From NCBI GenBank assembly GCA_039814715.1, contig JBCCAR010000003.1, positions 62,001 to 126,000 of the forward strand: a stretch of DNA of 64,000 nt, written 5' to 3'. The position numbers and the translations under genes were made by a program. This DNA comes from CAKZYD01 sp039814715 (GTDB lineage Bacteria > Pseudomonadota > Alphaproteobacteria > Sphingomonadales > CAKZYD01). Each line of letters starts with the position of its first letter. Position 1 is the stretch's first letter. Under the pieces are notes generated by a model. That model was not told where the DNA came from. It ran no database searches and saw only the letters and a list, made by a program, of their open reading frames with translations. Shown here in pieces: positions 35,642-43,699 of the stretch.

Positions 35642-36387
35642 GGAGTTTCCTCATGGGGGGTATCAGGTGTTTGGGCTTCAGGCGCGGAGGCGGCAGGCAT
35701 TGGGGCATCGTCCATTTGTGGCGACGCGCTTGCTTGCGTCTCTTCGTTCTCGCCTGCTTCAGCGCGGCTGCTAACGCCATCATGCTCGGCAAGCGAGGTT
35801 TGGATTGCAGCGGAGATATCGTGCTTGATTTGCTGGGCACGGCGCTCAATACCGCCATTGGCCCATTCTATCCGGCAGTCACCCGGCGCAATGCTTTCAT
35901 CGCCAAGCAAAACGACTTTGCCTGTGAACCCGGCTTCAAGCGCCATCTCATCCATCCGGGACTTGATGTGATCAACCAGCGCTTCTGCAAGGCGGACAAC
36001 GATGCGCGCTTCGCCAATGACGAGCGGCAAAGCCTTTAAAACCGTTTCAGCCACCAGCCGTCCTGGGCCGCGTTCAATCAAAATGTCGGCAATTTTGAAT
36101 GTGGCCAGCTCTGCAAGCTCTACAGCCGCGTCTGACACCGTTTTCTCTAGTGCTTCACGTTCGCCAGCGAGAGCAAGCAACTGGGCATTCATAGCTTGAA
36201 CCTGAGCCAGTGTTTGCGCTTCTAAAGCGGCAAGTGCTTCAGCTTTGCCTGCTTCGAATGCCGCGGTTTCGCGGGCCTGCGCCTGTGTCTCCCAATCCTG
36301 CTGAGCCTCAGCAAGTGCGGTTTCAGTCTCGCTGGATTGGCCGCCGTCAAAGGCTTCGGCAAATTGATATTTTTTTGCAGCGCTCAT
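35638..36387 (-). CDS. fliH: FliH, FliI regulator
   Basis: Protein of 249 residues. The middle (about 30-110) is a coiled coil rich in Ala/Glu/Gln; the following ALPLVIGEARIVVRLAEALVDHIKSRMDEMALEAGFTGKVVLLGDESIAPGDCRIEWANGGIERR segment is the FliH C-terminal domain that binds FliI. The C-terminal 60 residues are acidic and disordered. The name FlbE has been used for this protein in Caulobacter. Position between fliG and fliN supports the call. Confidence 0.87.
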   Translation of the reverse strand: MSAAKKYQFAEAFDGGQSSETETALAEAQQDWETQAQARETAAFEAGKAEALAALEAQTLAQVQAMNAQLLALAGEREALEKTVSDAAVELAELATFKIADILIERGPGRLVAETVLKALPLVIGEARIVVRLAEALVDHIKSRMDEMALEAGFTGKVVLLGDESIAPGDCRIEWANGGIERRAQQIKHDISAAIQTSLAEHDGVSSRAEAGENEETQASASPQMDDAPMPAASAPEAQTPDTPHEETP

Positions 36388-36390
36388 GGG

Positions 36391-37413
36391 CTAGTAAATC
36401 AACTCATCATCGCCTTTGTTATCAGACAAGATAATCTCGCCGGACTCAGCCAGGTCTTTCGCTTTTGCCACCATCACGGTTTGCGCTTCATCAACATCGC
36501 GCAGGCGCACGGGGCCCATGGATTCCATATCTTCACGTAAAATTTTGGCTGCTCGTTCAGACATGTTAGAGAAGAAGAGATCGCGCAGCGTATCTGACGC
36601 CCCTTTTAAGCTTAAGGCGAGGCGGTCCTTTTCCACATTGCGCAGCAACGTTTGTACGCCGCTTGGATCAAGCTTGACCAAATCTTCAAACGTGAACATG
36701 AGCGCGCGAATGCGCTCTGCAGAATCGCGGCTGCGCTCTTCTAGGCTGCCAAGGAACTTTGATTCTGTTTGGCGGTCCAAATAGTTGAACATCTCAGCAA
36801 TTGTCTCGTGGCTATCTCGCCGGGCGGTGCGCGCCAAGTTGTTCATGAACTCAACCCGCAGGGTCTGTTCGACTTTGTCGAGAATGTCTTTTTGAACGGA
36901 TTCCATACGCAGCATGCGGGTCACCACTTCCATGGCAAAATCCTCTGGGAAGACAGCCAAGACCCTTGCCGCATGCTCGGGTTTGATTTTTTGCAAGACG
37001 ACCGCGACAGTTTGCGGATATTCGTTCTTAAGATAAGCCGCGAGCACCATCTCGTTCACGTTGCCCAGCTTGTCCCACATGGTGCGGCCAGCAGGGCCGC
37101 GGATTTCTTCCATGATGGTGCCAACGCGGTCTTGCGGAAGCACTCTGTGGAGCAGTTTTTCCGTGCTTTCATAAGAGCCGTTGAGTGACCCGACGGTGGA
37201 AACCTTGGCGGCAAATTCAACAAATAACTTTTCGACAATGCGGGCATCGATCGTGCCCAAAACGGACATGATGGAGGACAGCTCGCGCACTTCCTCATCA
37301 GTCATCGATTCCCATATTGGGCGGCCAAATTCTTCGCCGAGCGACAACATCATTGCGGCGGCCTTTTCAGGACCGGTCATGTTTTGGAGGACGCGTGTAA
37401 CTTCTACGCTCAT
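36391..37413 (-). CDS. fliG: FliG, flagellar motor switch protein
   Basis: Rotor protein of 340 residues coupling the MS-ring to stator torque. N domain (GPEKAAAMMLSLGEEFGRPIWESMTDEEVRELSSIM), middle domain with the EHPQ-like motif (NEYPQTVAVVLQKIKPEHAARVL) and C-terminal torque helix (LVKLDPSGVQTLLRNVEKDRLALSLKGASDTLRDLFFSNMSERAAKILREDMESMGPVRLRDVDEAQ) are all present. Lies between fliF and fliH. Confidence 0.95.
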   Translation of the reverse strand: MSVEVTRVLQNMTGPEKAAAMMLSLGEEFGRPIWESMTDEEVRELSSIMSVLGTIDARIVEKLFVEFAAKVSTVGSLNGSYESTEKLLHRVLPQDRVGTIMEEIRGPAGRTMWDKLGNVNEMVLAAYLKNEYPQTVAVVLQKIKPEHAARVLAVFPEDFAMEVVTRMLRMESVQKDILDKVEQTLRVEFMNNLARTARRDSHETIAEMFNYLDRQTESKFLGSLEERSRDSAERIRALMFTFEDLVKLDPSGVQTLLRNVEKDRLALSLKGASDTLRDLFFSNMSERAAKILREDMESMGPVRLRDVDEAQTVMVAKAKDLAESGEIILSDNKGDDELIY

Positions 37414-37451
37414 TTGTTTCGGCTTTCCGCTTTAACGAGTTTGGCCATGGG

Positions 37452-39155
37452 TCAAGTTCCGTGGAGCCATTGGCGCACAATGGCAGCTGATTCGTCGGGG
37501 TGTTTGTTGATGATGCCGCCAACTTTCTTAAGCGCAGAGCCCTTTAGCCGGCCTTCGACTTGGGCTACGTCAATTTCAGCATCAATGCCGAGTTTTTGCA
37601 CTTGGGCTTCTGACTCAAGGCGTGCTGCAGCAATAATTTCAGCGGCTTCGTCATCACCGTCCGCTGCTTTCGCAAGCAGCTCAGGCGTAATCTCCGATGC
37701 GTCAGGGCTTGGCAGTGCAGGCCGGGCTTCCATGCCCAGTTCCGGGGTTGTCGAGGCGGGCTGCTGGTGCTGTATGGGCGCAGCCTCAATGACCTTTTTA
37801 ATGATCGGGCGCACAACAAGGAGGAGCACGAGAATCGAGACGATGCCCAGGACCGCGATTTCAGCGGTGCGTTCAAATGCACTTAGGTCTAAGCCAAAGA
37901 CGCTGGTCGCCTCCGGCAGTTCCCCATCAATCGCTTGCGTCGTAAACTGCATAGACGCGATTTCGATTTTGTCGCCGCGGCTGTCATCGAAGCCTACAGC
38001 GCTTTTGACTAAACGCTCCATCTGCGCAAGTTCTTCAGCCGTACGCGGGGAATAGACTTGGCTGCCATCACCGCCCTCTGCGTAAGACCCGTCAACGAGA
38101 ACGGCGATTGAGATGCGTTCAACCGAGCCAATTTCTTTGACTCGCGTCGTTTGTGTGCGCGAGTTTTGGAAGTTGGTGGTTTCCTGTGTTTCGTTGCTGT
38201 TGGCTTCCGCGCCATCGGCGCCAGCGGCATCGCCGTCAGGTAAATTGTTTGCAACGGAGACGCCGCCGCCTTCTGTTTCTGATTCTGAGCTCGCGCGCTC
38301 GGTAATGCTTGTCGACACAACAACTTGCGCTTCAGGATCATAGACTTCTGACTGTGTTGATACACGTTCGTTATTCAGCGCAACGGCAACCTCAGCGCGA
38401 ACCCGGCCTGGACCAACTGTCCGCTCTAGCAAGCTTTCGACTTGGCGTTCGAGCGCTGTCTGCATAGCGAGTTGACGTTCATGCATATCTGTTAGGCTAG
38501 CTGAATCACTGGATTCATCAATGCGCGCAAGCAAGCTGCCGAATTGGTCCACGATGGAGATGCGCTCTGGCGGCAATCCAGCAACAGAAGCTGCAACCAA
38601 TTGGCGAATGGCGTGAACTTGTTCGACGCCAAGACGGCCTGCCTTTGTGCGTAAAACCACGGAGGCGCTGGGCTGTGTTTGCTCCTGCGCAAATAAGGCT
38701 CTTTCGGGCATCACCAGGTGAACGCGCGCTTCTCGCACCGTGTTAATCGCTTGAATGGTGCGGGCAAGCTCGCCTTCAATGGCGCGGCGGTGATTGACCT
38801 GCTGCATAAAGGAAGTGCTGCCAAGCGCGTCTTGTTTGTCTAAGAGCTCATATCCTACGCCGCCGCCGATCCCTTCTGATGCGAATTGAAGGCGCAGGGT
38901 TGCCAATTCATCGCTTGGCGCAAAAATAGTGCGGCCATCGGAGCTCAGCTTAAAGGGCACCTGCATGGTGTTCAGGCGTTCGGTGATTTCCGCCGCTTCG
39001 GACATTTCAAGGTCGGTAAATAAGATGCCTTGGGGCGCGTGGGTGAGGCGCGAGGAGATGAAGCCAAAGAAAATAACCATCCCGCCAATCACCATTGCCA
39101 TAGCGGCAAGGCGGGCAGGACCAAGATTTCTTACGAGTTGAGAGAAACCATCCAC
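37452..39155 (-). CDS. fliF: FliF, flagellar MS-ring protein
   Basis: MS-ring protein of 567 residues in the inner membrane. It has an N-terminal membrane helix (MAMVIGGMVIFFGFISS), a periplasmic ring-building region (LNTMQVPFKLSSDGRTIFAPSDELATLRLQFASEG and the RAIEGELARTIQAINTVREARVHLVMPE segment), a second helix near residue 430 (AVLGIVSILVLLLVVRPII), and a C-terminal cytoplasmic tail (AAIVRQWLHGT) that binds FliG. The start is GTG at 39155. It is the first gene of the long minus-strand operon ending at 27258. Confidence 0.95.
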   Translation of the reverse strand: MDGFSQLVRNLGPARLAAMAMVIGGMVIFFGFISSRLTHAPQGILFTDLEMSEAAEITERLNTMQVPFKLSSDGRTIFAPSDELATLRLQFASEGIGGGVGYELLDKQDALGSTSFMQQVNHRRAIEGELARTIQAINTVREARVHLVMPERALFAQEQTQPSASVVLRTKAGRLGVEQVHAIRQLVAASVAGLPPERISIVDQFGSLLARIDESSDSASLTDMHERQLAMQTALERQVESLLERTVGPGRVRAEVAVALNNERVSTQSEVYDPEAQVVVSTSITERASSESETEGGGVSVANNLPDGDAAGADGAEANSNETQETTNFQNSRTQTTRVKEIGSVERISIAVLVDGSYAEGGDGSQVYSPRTAEELAQMERLVKSAVGFDDSRGDKIEIASMQFTTQAIDGELPEATSVFGLDLSAFERTAEIAVLGIVSILVLLLVVRPIIKKVIEAAPIQHQQPASTTPELGMEARPALPSPDASEITPELLAKAADGDDEAAEIIAAARLESEAQVQKLGIDAEIDVAQVEGRLKGSALKKVGGIINKHPDESAAIVRQWLHGT

Positions 39156-39310
39156 GGTAACAAACGTCTTTCAATCAAGGCCTCCCCGAAGAAAAATGGG
39201 TCGGCAAACACTGTCTGAGAGAGACGCTACGACTGACGTGGTTGAAAAGGTGTTAAAGCTAGGCAGCTTTTTCCTACTAACGGAGAAAAAATTGCCGCCT
39301 TGCTATTGTG
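39156..39310 (-). promoter_or_regulatory. fliF operon upstream region
   Basis: 155 bases between sciP and fliF. The minus strand holds CGGCAATTTTTT-type sequence around 39285-39299, resembling the CGGCAA core of FlbD-bound ftr sites, and a TTAAC element. I looked for a sigma-54 pair and found none; a CtrA-dependent early promoter would fit the Caulobacter hierarchy. Function inferred. Confidence 0.3.
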
Positions 39311-39610
39311 TTACTCCGCGACTGTGCGGGTGCGCTGGTTGCGCCGGTTTTTTTCGCATGTGACTTTGAGGCCTGGAAGGCCGTCCGATTCAATGGCGCG
39401 CTGCCAGCCGACAAATTCCTCAACGGACAAGCTATACCGCTCACATGCTTCTTCCAAAGTGAGGAGGCCGCCGCGAACTGCTGCAACGACTTCCGCCTTG
39501 CGCCTCACGACCCAGCGCCGTGTTGACGGCGGAGGTAAATCGTCGAGAGTGAGTATCTCACCTGTCGGACCGATCACTTGGTGGGGGACGAATTTTTGAT
39601 TTTCTTTCAT
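39311..39610 (-). CDS. sciP: SciP, small inhibitor of CtrA (DUF1153)
   Basis: Protein of 99 residues matching DUF1153/SciP: VIGPTGEILTLDDLPPPSTRRWVVRRKAEVVAAVRGGLLTLEEACERYSLSVEEFVGWQRAIESDGLPGLKVT, with the helix-turn-helix core and its conserved positively charged residues. In Caulobacter SciP binds CtrA and stops it recruiting RNA polymerase at its target promoters, in swarmer cells. Its place directly upstream of fliF links the inhibitor to early flagellar genes. It is separated from flgE by a hairpin, so it may have its own promoter. Confidence 0.93.
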   Translation of the reverse strand: MKENQKFVPHQVIGPTGEILTLDDLPPPSTRRWVVRRKAEVVAAVRGGLLTLEEACERYSLSVEEFVGWQRAIESDGLPGLKVTCEKNRRNQRTRTVAE

Positions 39611-39757
39611 TTTTCCACGCGCTCAGATAACCCTGCTTCGAAATGGACAATAGCTCACTGGTTTTAAAAAACGCCTAAGGGCCGCAGTAAACAGACCAAA
39701 AATATTCCAGAAAATTGTTCCAAAAAAAGACGCGAAATCAATGTTCTGGAAAGGTTT

Positions 39758-39790
39758 GTGGAGACGCTATGATTATTCAAGCGTCCCCAC
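39758..39790 (-). terminator. Hairpin downstream of flgE
   Basis: Arms 39758-39768 and 39780-39790 form 11 pairs on the minus-strand RNA with one G-U, around an 11-base loop. It begins 14 bases after the flgE stop. No T-run follows, so it is an imperfect terminator candidate or a 3'-end stabilising hairpin of the hook operon transcript. Confidence 0.45.
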
Positions 39791-39803
39791 CGAGATTAGA
39801 GCC

Positions 39804-41138
39804 CTATCGCTTGATTGAGTTCAGTTCGCTCAGCATCTCATCTGTTGTCGTAATCACACGCGTTGATGCTGAATAAGCCCGCTGTGTCACGATAAGGTCT
39901 GAGAACTCTTCGGCCAAGTCGACGGTCGACGCTTCAAGTGTCCCTGGTTCCACTGTGCCACTGCCGCCGCTTCCGGCTTCAACCAGCGTCATAGAGCCGG
40001 AACTGTCGGAGACACCAAAGTTATTAGACTGCAGGCGCGCTAAACCATCTTCGTTGGGGAAAACAGCAAGAGCGATTTTGTAGATGTCCTGCGTGAGGCC
40101 GTTATCGAAAATGGCGGTTGCTGTGCCATTGTCATCCACCGTTAAGCCAATCACGTTCCCAAAAATCGCGCCGTCGACAACGGTCGAAAAGAGGGTGGAG
40201 GGGCTATTAAACTGAGTAAAGCCGTCATCGCCTTGGTCCTCGCCAAGCTCAATATTAAGCACACTATCAGACGCGCCGTTCGACCAATCCACTGTCACAG
40301 GCGCTTGAAGGGATGCACTTGTATTGGCCAGGTCCAGGCGGCCATCGCGGAAGGCCACTGTTCCTGTTGCAATTTGCCCATCCACAAAGCCTGGCAATGT
40401 GTTCACCTCAGTCGCCGGATCTGCATGAATTTCTAGATGCCATTCATTGGGCACTGAGCTCTTTAAGAAGGAATAAGAGATGATATGGGTGTTGCCTTCG
40501 CGGTCATAGACTTGAACATCGCGGGTAAAGTCGGCGGCGATGGCGCCTGATGCGATGTTAGTCGCGGAGTTGGTTGCGTCATATGTGGCTTCAAGCGGGT
40601 TTACCGGGGTGCTGGACATCAAGTTTGCGCGCAGCCGGATGCGTGTTGTTTCAGATGCAGTGCCGGTGAGGCCTGCTGTGGTCACTGGCTGCAGCAAGTC
40701 TGTGCTGCCCGTGTTAATGACTGACCCATCGGATTCCAGGCGCCAACCCATCAGATAGTTGCCTGCGACATTACGCAAAAAGCCTTCTTCGTCAGGGGAG
40801 AAGGAGCCGGCGCGGGTGAAAGTCACTGTGCCTTCCGCGCCAGACACCGGCTGGTCTTTCACAACGAACATGCCTGCGCCATCAATGGACAGGTCCGTGT
40901 CGCGGCCAGTCTGTTGCAACAAACCCTGCTGGGATACGTTTGTCACCGTGTTGGCGGCAACGCCGCCGGGCGAATACCGCGACCCTTGCGCTTCTGTCAC
41001 CAAAGTGGAAAAGCGGGTTTCACTGTCCTTATATCCGATCGTATTCACGTTGGTGATGTTGTCAGAAATCACGCCCATTGCGTTTGAATACGCTGATAGG
41101 CCGGAAACGCCTGAATAAAGTGCTGAATAAAGGCTCAT
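39804..41138 (-). CDS. flgE: FlgE, flagellar hook protein
   Basis: Hook subunit of 444 residues exported through the flagellar type III channel. N-terminal D0 region MSLYSALYSGVSGLSAYSNAMGVISDNITNVNTIGYKDSETRFSTLV and C-terminal EASTVDLAEEFSDLIVTQRAYSASTRVITTTDEMLSELNSIKR are the canonical rod/hook heptad ends. The middle holds the variable D1-D2 domains. It is the last gene of the fliK-flgD-flgE operon. Confidence 0.95.
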   Translation of the reverse strand: MSLYSALYSGVSGLSAYSNAMGVISDNITNVNTIGYKDSETRFSTLVTEAQGSRYSPGGVAANTVTNVSQQGLLQQTGRDTDLSIDGAGMFVVKDQPVSGAEGTVTFTRAGSFSPDEEGFLRNVAGNYLMGWRLESDGSVINTGSTDLLQPVTTAGLTGTASETTRIRLRANLMSSTPVNPLEATYDATNSATNIASGAIAADFTRDVQVYDREGNTHIISYSFLKSSVPNEWHLEIHADPATEVNTLPGFVDGQIATGTVAFRDGRLDLANTSASLQAPVTVDWSNGASDSVLNIELGEDQGDDGFTQFNSPSTLFSTVVDGAIFGNVIGLTVDDNGTATAIFDNGLTQDIYKIALAVFPNEDGLARLQSNNFGVSDSSGSMTLVEAGSGGSGTVEPGTLEASTVDLAEEFSDLIVTQRAYSASTRVITTTDEMLSELNSIKR

Positions 41139-41156
41139 GGCAATAGCTCCTTAGGT

Positions 41157-41852
41157 CTACTCTTGTGTCACTGGTGTGTTTGAAATGTCGCGAACGGACA
41201 AAATGCTCTCCGGTGGCAGGGAGACCCCGCCAACGGTAATGCGTGTATTCGGGCCGGCTTGATCCAGCTCGGTGGCGATGCCTTTGGTATAGCTTGTGGT
41301 GCCAATCCCAAGGCCATCGGCCGTAACGGCTTCAATTTCTAACGTATAGACACCGTCCGGAAGTTGGTTTCCAGACAGGTCTTTGCCGTCCCATTGCAGT
41401 TCATGAATGCCGGCGTCAGTTGAGCCTTCTGTTTGCGCCACCAGTTGGCCGCTGCTATCGCGGATGCTTAAGGTGGTCGCTTCAGCAGGCGTGGCCAGGT
41501 CATAATACCATTTGGCAGCCCCATCCGACATGCTTACCAGGGGCGTTTGCGCCACAACCTCTTTCCCAAGATAGCCAAGTAGCGCACCGTCGCTTTGCAG
41601 AGACATGGTCGCTATCAAGCTTTCAAGGTTTGTGTTCGTCGCAATTTGCTGCTCCACCGAGGTGAATTGGACAAGCTGGTTTGTGAATTCTGACGAATCC
41701 ATCGGTTCCAGCGGGTCTTGGTTTTGCAGCTGCGTGGTCAGTAAGGTCAGGAACTGGTCAAAGTCATCCGTCAGCTGGGTCGATGCAGCCTGCGCGGAAC
41801 TGGCATCGATCTGCGCTTGCGGGTTGTTTAATATGCTGGTGATACCTGTCAT
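41157..41852 (-). CDS. flgD: FlgD, hook capping protein
   Basis: Scaffold of 231 residues needed for hook polymerisation. N-terminal DDFDQFLTLLTTQLQNQDPLEPMDSSEFTNQLVQFTSVEQQIATNTNLESLIA is the FlgD signature, followed by the FlgD Ig-like/tudor region (WYYDLATPAEATTLSIRDSSGQLVAQTEGSTDAGIHELQWDGKDLSGNQLPDGVYTLEIEA). Sits between fliK and flgE, as is usual. Confidence 0.94.
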   Translation of the reverse strand: MTGITSILNNPQAQIDASSAQAASTQLTDDFDQFLTLLTTQLQNQDPLEPMDSSEFTNQLVQFTSVEQQIATNTNLESLIATMSLQSDGALLGYLGKEVVAQTPLVSMSDGAAKWYYDLATPAEATTLSIRDSSGQLVAQTEGSTDAGIHELQWDGKDLSGNQLPDGVYTLEIEAVTADGLGIGTTSYTKGIATELDQAGPNTRITVGGVSLPPESILSVRDISNTPVTQE

Positions 41853-41864
41853 GGGTCGCTTCGC

Positions 41865-43376
41865 TTAAATGATGATGTCAACGGGGCGGTCGGAGGCGGG
41901 GTGTTGCAGGGCTTGCGCCGCGATGACGTCGTCCATGTCATCTAAGCCATCTTCCCCGCCATCGCTTGGGCCGCGTCCAAGGCCGTCAGAGCCATGGGAG
42001 CCTTCTTCCCCTTGTCCAAAACCTTGGTTTTTGAGGCTAAGCTGCAAGCTGTTCTGATCCGTCTTGAGGCCCGCGTCTTGCAAGGCCTTCTCAAGCGCTT
42101 TCATATCGCGCGATAGCAGATCAAATGTTGCTTCACGCTCGACCACAATACTGGCCTGCACTTCCGCTGATTTCGTGAGCGTGAGTTTCACATCCAACTT
42201 GCCCAGCTCTGGTGGGTCCATGCGGATGGCGAAATGCGTCTCAGATTTTGCTGCTTGGCGAGAAATCTCAAGGCCAACATGCTTGGCCGCCACATCCGCG
42301 CGTTGCTGCGGTATCTGTACTGTCACTTCAGGTATTGGCTTCATCTGAAGTGTATCAGCGCTTGGCGCAATCGGCGCAGTGGCAGTGATTGGGGCAGACA
42401 TGCTGGGGCGTTCGGCCTGGTAGGTCTGCGCAGGTGTATCAACAACCACAGTTTTTGGCGATTTTGACGTCTGCGTTTCAGGTTCTGCATCAGACACCTT
42501 TGGTTGCCCATCCAAATCAGCCGAGTTGATCGCCTGCTCAGATGTTTGCGCCAACGGTTTTTGATCTGCCAGGCCCAAAGCTGTTGGCTGCCTTGGAACA
42601 GCTGCTGGCGCTGGGTTTTGCGCCGGTTTCGCAGCGGCCGCATTTGGTGCAATCAGCGCCGCAGTATCGTTTGCCGTTACGGGAGTGATGTCAGTGCTTT
42701 CGTCACCAGCACCGGGAGTTTGCTGATCTGCTGGCTTCATCGGCTTGGCTGCGGGTTGCGCACTGCTCAGCGCCATAAGTGCCTGCAGCAAAGGCGGGCT
42801 GTCAGATTCTTGTGTATCGGGTGTATCAGGCTGCGCTACTGGCGCTGTTTCAGCCATTGCTCGCGCCACGTCAGCATTTTCTAGCGCGTCATTTTCGGCA
42901 TCAATGCTGGCGACATCTACCGCCTTTGTTTCCGCAACTGGGCGACTGTTTGTGCTTTTGATCTCTGCATCATCCGCCGCTGTGATGTTGATAGCAGGCT
43001 CCTCCTGCGGCGCTTGGTTTACTCTAAGTTCGCCTTGTACTGGAGACACCTCATCTTCGGTGCTGACTTGCTGCGCCGTTTCCTGGGCTGTTTCCTGCGC
43101 TTTCGGTTTCATGGCGATGGCTGCACTGTTGCCGCTGTCTTTGCGGGTTCCAGGGTCGCTTTCAGTCGGCGTACTCGGTTGCTGCGGACTTTTTTCCGCG
43201 TCGCCCGCTTTTGGCTTATCGTTTGCTTGCGCTTGCTCGTTTGCCAAACTGCGCGCAAAACTCTCGCTCGCGCCGGCCTGGCTTGATCGTGCCTCGGCAG
43301 TCGCCTGAGTACCTGCGCCAGCGGCATTGCCTATCGGTGCCTGCTTGGCAGGGATGAGTTGTGTGATCGCGTCCAA
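41865..43376 (-). CDS. fliK: FliK, hook-length control protein
   Basis: Protein of about 503 residues. Long acidic/Ala/Gln-rich disordered N-terminal region, then the C-terminal FliK domain: FAIRMDPPELGKLDVKLTLTKSAEVQASIVVEREATFDLLSRDMKALEKALQDAGLKTDQNSLQLSL. I prefer the TTG at 43376 (MDAITQLIP) with AAAGGG upstream. An in-frame TTG at 43475 would lie about nine bases after the inferred transcript start. FliK measures hook length and switches export specificity. First gene of the hook operon with flgD and flgE. Confidence 0.85.
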   Translation of the reverse strand: MDAITQLIPAKQAPIGNAAGAGTQATAEARSSQAGASESFARSLANEQAQANDKPKAGDAEKSPQQPSTPTESDPGTRKDSGNSAAIAMKPKAQETAQETAQQVSTEDEVSPVQGELRVNQAPQEEPAINITAADDAEIKSTNSRPVAETKAVDVASIDAENDALENADVARAMAETAPVAQPDTPDTQESDSPPLLQALMALSSAQPAAKPMKPADQQTPGAGDESTDITPVTANDTAALIAPNAAAAKPAQNPAPAAVPRQPTALGLADQKPLAQTSEQAINSADLDGQPKVSDAEPETQTSKSPKTVVVDTPAQTYQAERPSMSAPITATAPIAPSADTLQMKPIPEVTVQIPQQRADVAAKHVGLEISRQAAKSETHFAIRMDPPELGKLDVKLTLTKSAEVQASIVVEREATFDLLSRDMKALEKALQDAGLKTDQNSLQLSLKNQGFGQGEEGSHGSDGLGRGPSDGGEDGLDDMDDVIAAQALQHPASDRPVDIII

Positions 43377-43422
43377 GGGGAGCGGCCCTTTCTGTCTCTC
43401 TCTTTTGGTGCGGTCCAGAAGA

Positions 43423-43434
43423 GCAATTTTGCCG
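43423..43434 (-). promoter_or_regulatory. Possible FlbD (ftr-like) site in the fliK leader
   Basis: Minus strand CGGCAAAATTGC lies about 50 bases downstream of the inferred sigma-54 start. Its CGGC-AAA-GC outline resembles the Caulobacter ftr element bound by FlbD. Function inferred from memory of the ftr consensus and from position only. Confidence 0.3.
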
Positions 43435-43493
43435 TCCGGTTGGCCGCCGCATCCATTCAGGAACAGCGTGATCAAGATGATCGACTAGCTCTG

Positions 43494-43509
43494 TGCAAAG
43501 CCTGGGCCA
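43494..43509 (-). promoter_or_regulatory. Sigma-54 promoter of the fliK-flgD-flgE operon
   Basis: On the minus strand TGGCCC-N5-TTGCA gives GG and GC doublets exactly 12 bases apart, the -24/-12 pattern of sigma-54 promoters. The inferred transcript start is near 43483, leaving a leader of about 107 bases before the TTG start of fliK. FlbD, the sigma-54 activator of hook genes, is encoded about 9 kb away in the same island. Confidence 0.7.
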
Positions 43510-43699
43510 ATTTGGGCGTTAACGCTGTCTTGCGAGGAAACACAGGGACTTGCGAGAATGCAGCGGGTTGATCGTTAAGGCTAGGCAAGCTTGGAACGGG
43601 CAGTTTGTGCCTGCAGCGATGCTTTACCGGCGGCAACTTCTGCCCAGGGTCAGCCTTTCAGTCGTTTTCGCCCTTTCTATCGGCAGCGCGCCTGCCTAT

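Noticed and set aside
39156..39310. A sigma-54 promoter for the fliF operon.
   Set aside because: No GG-N10-GC pair with acceptable context on the minus strand; an early, CtrA-type promoter is more likely.
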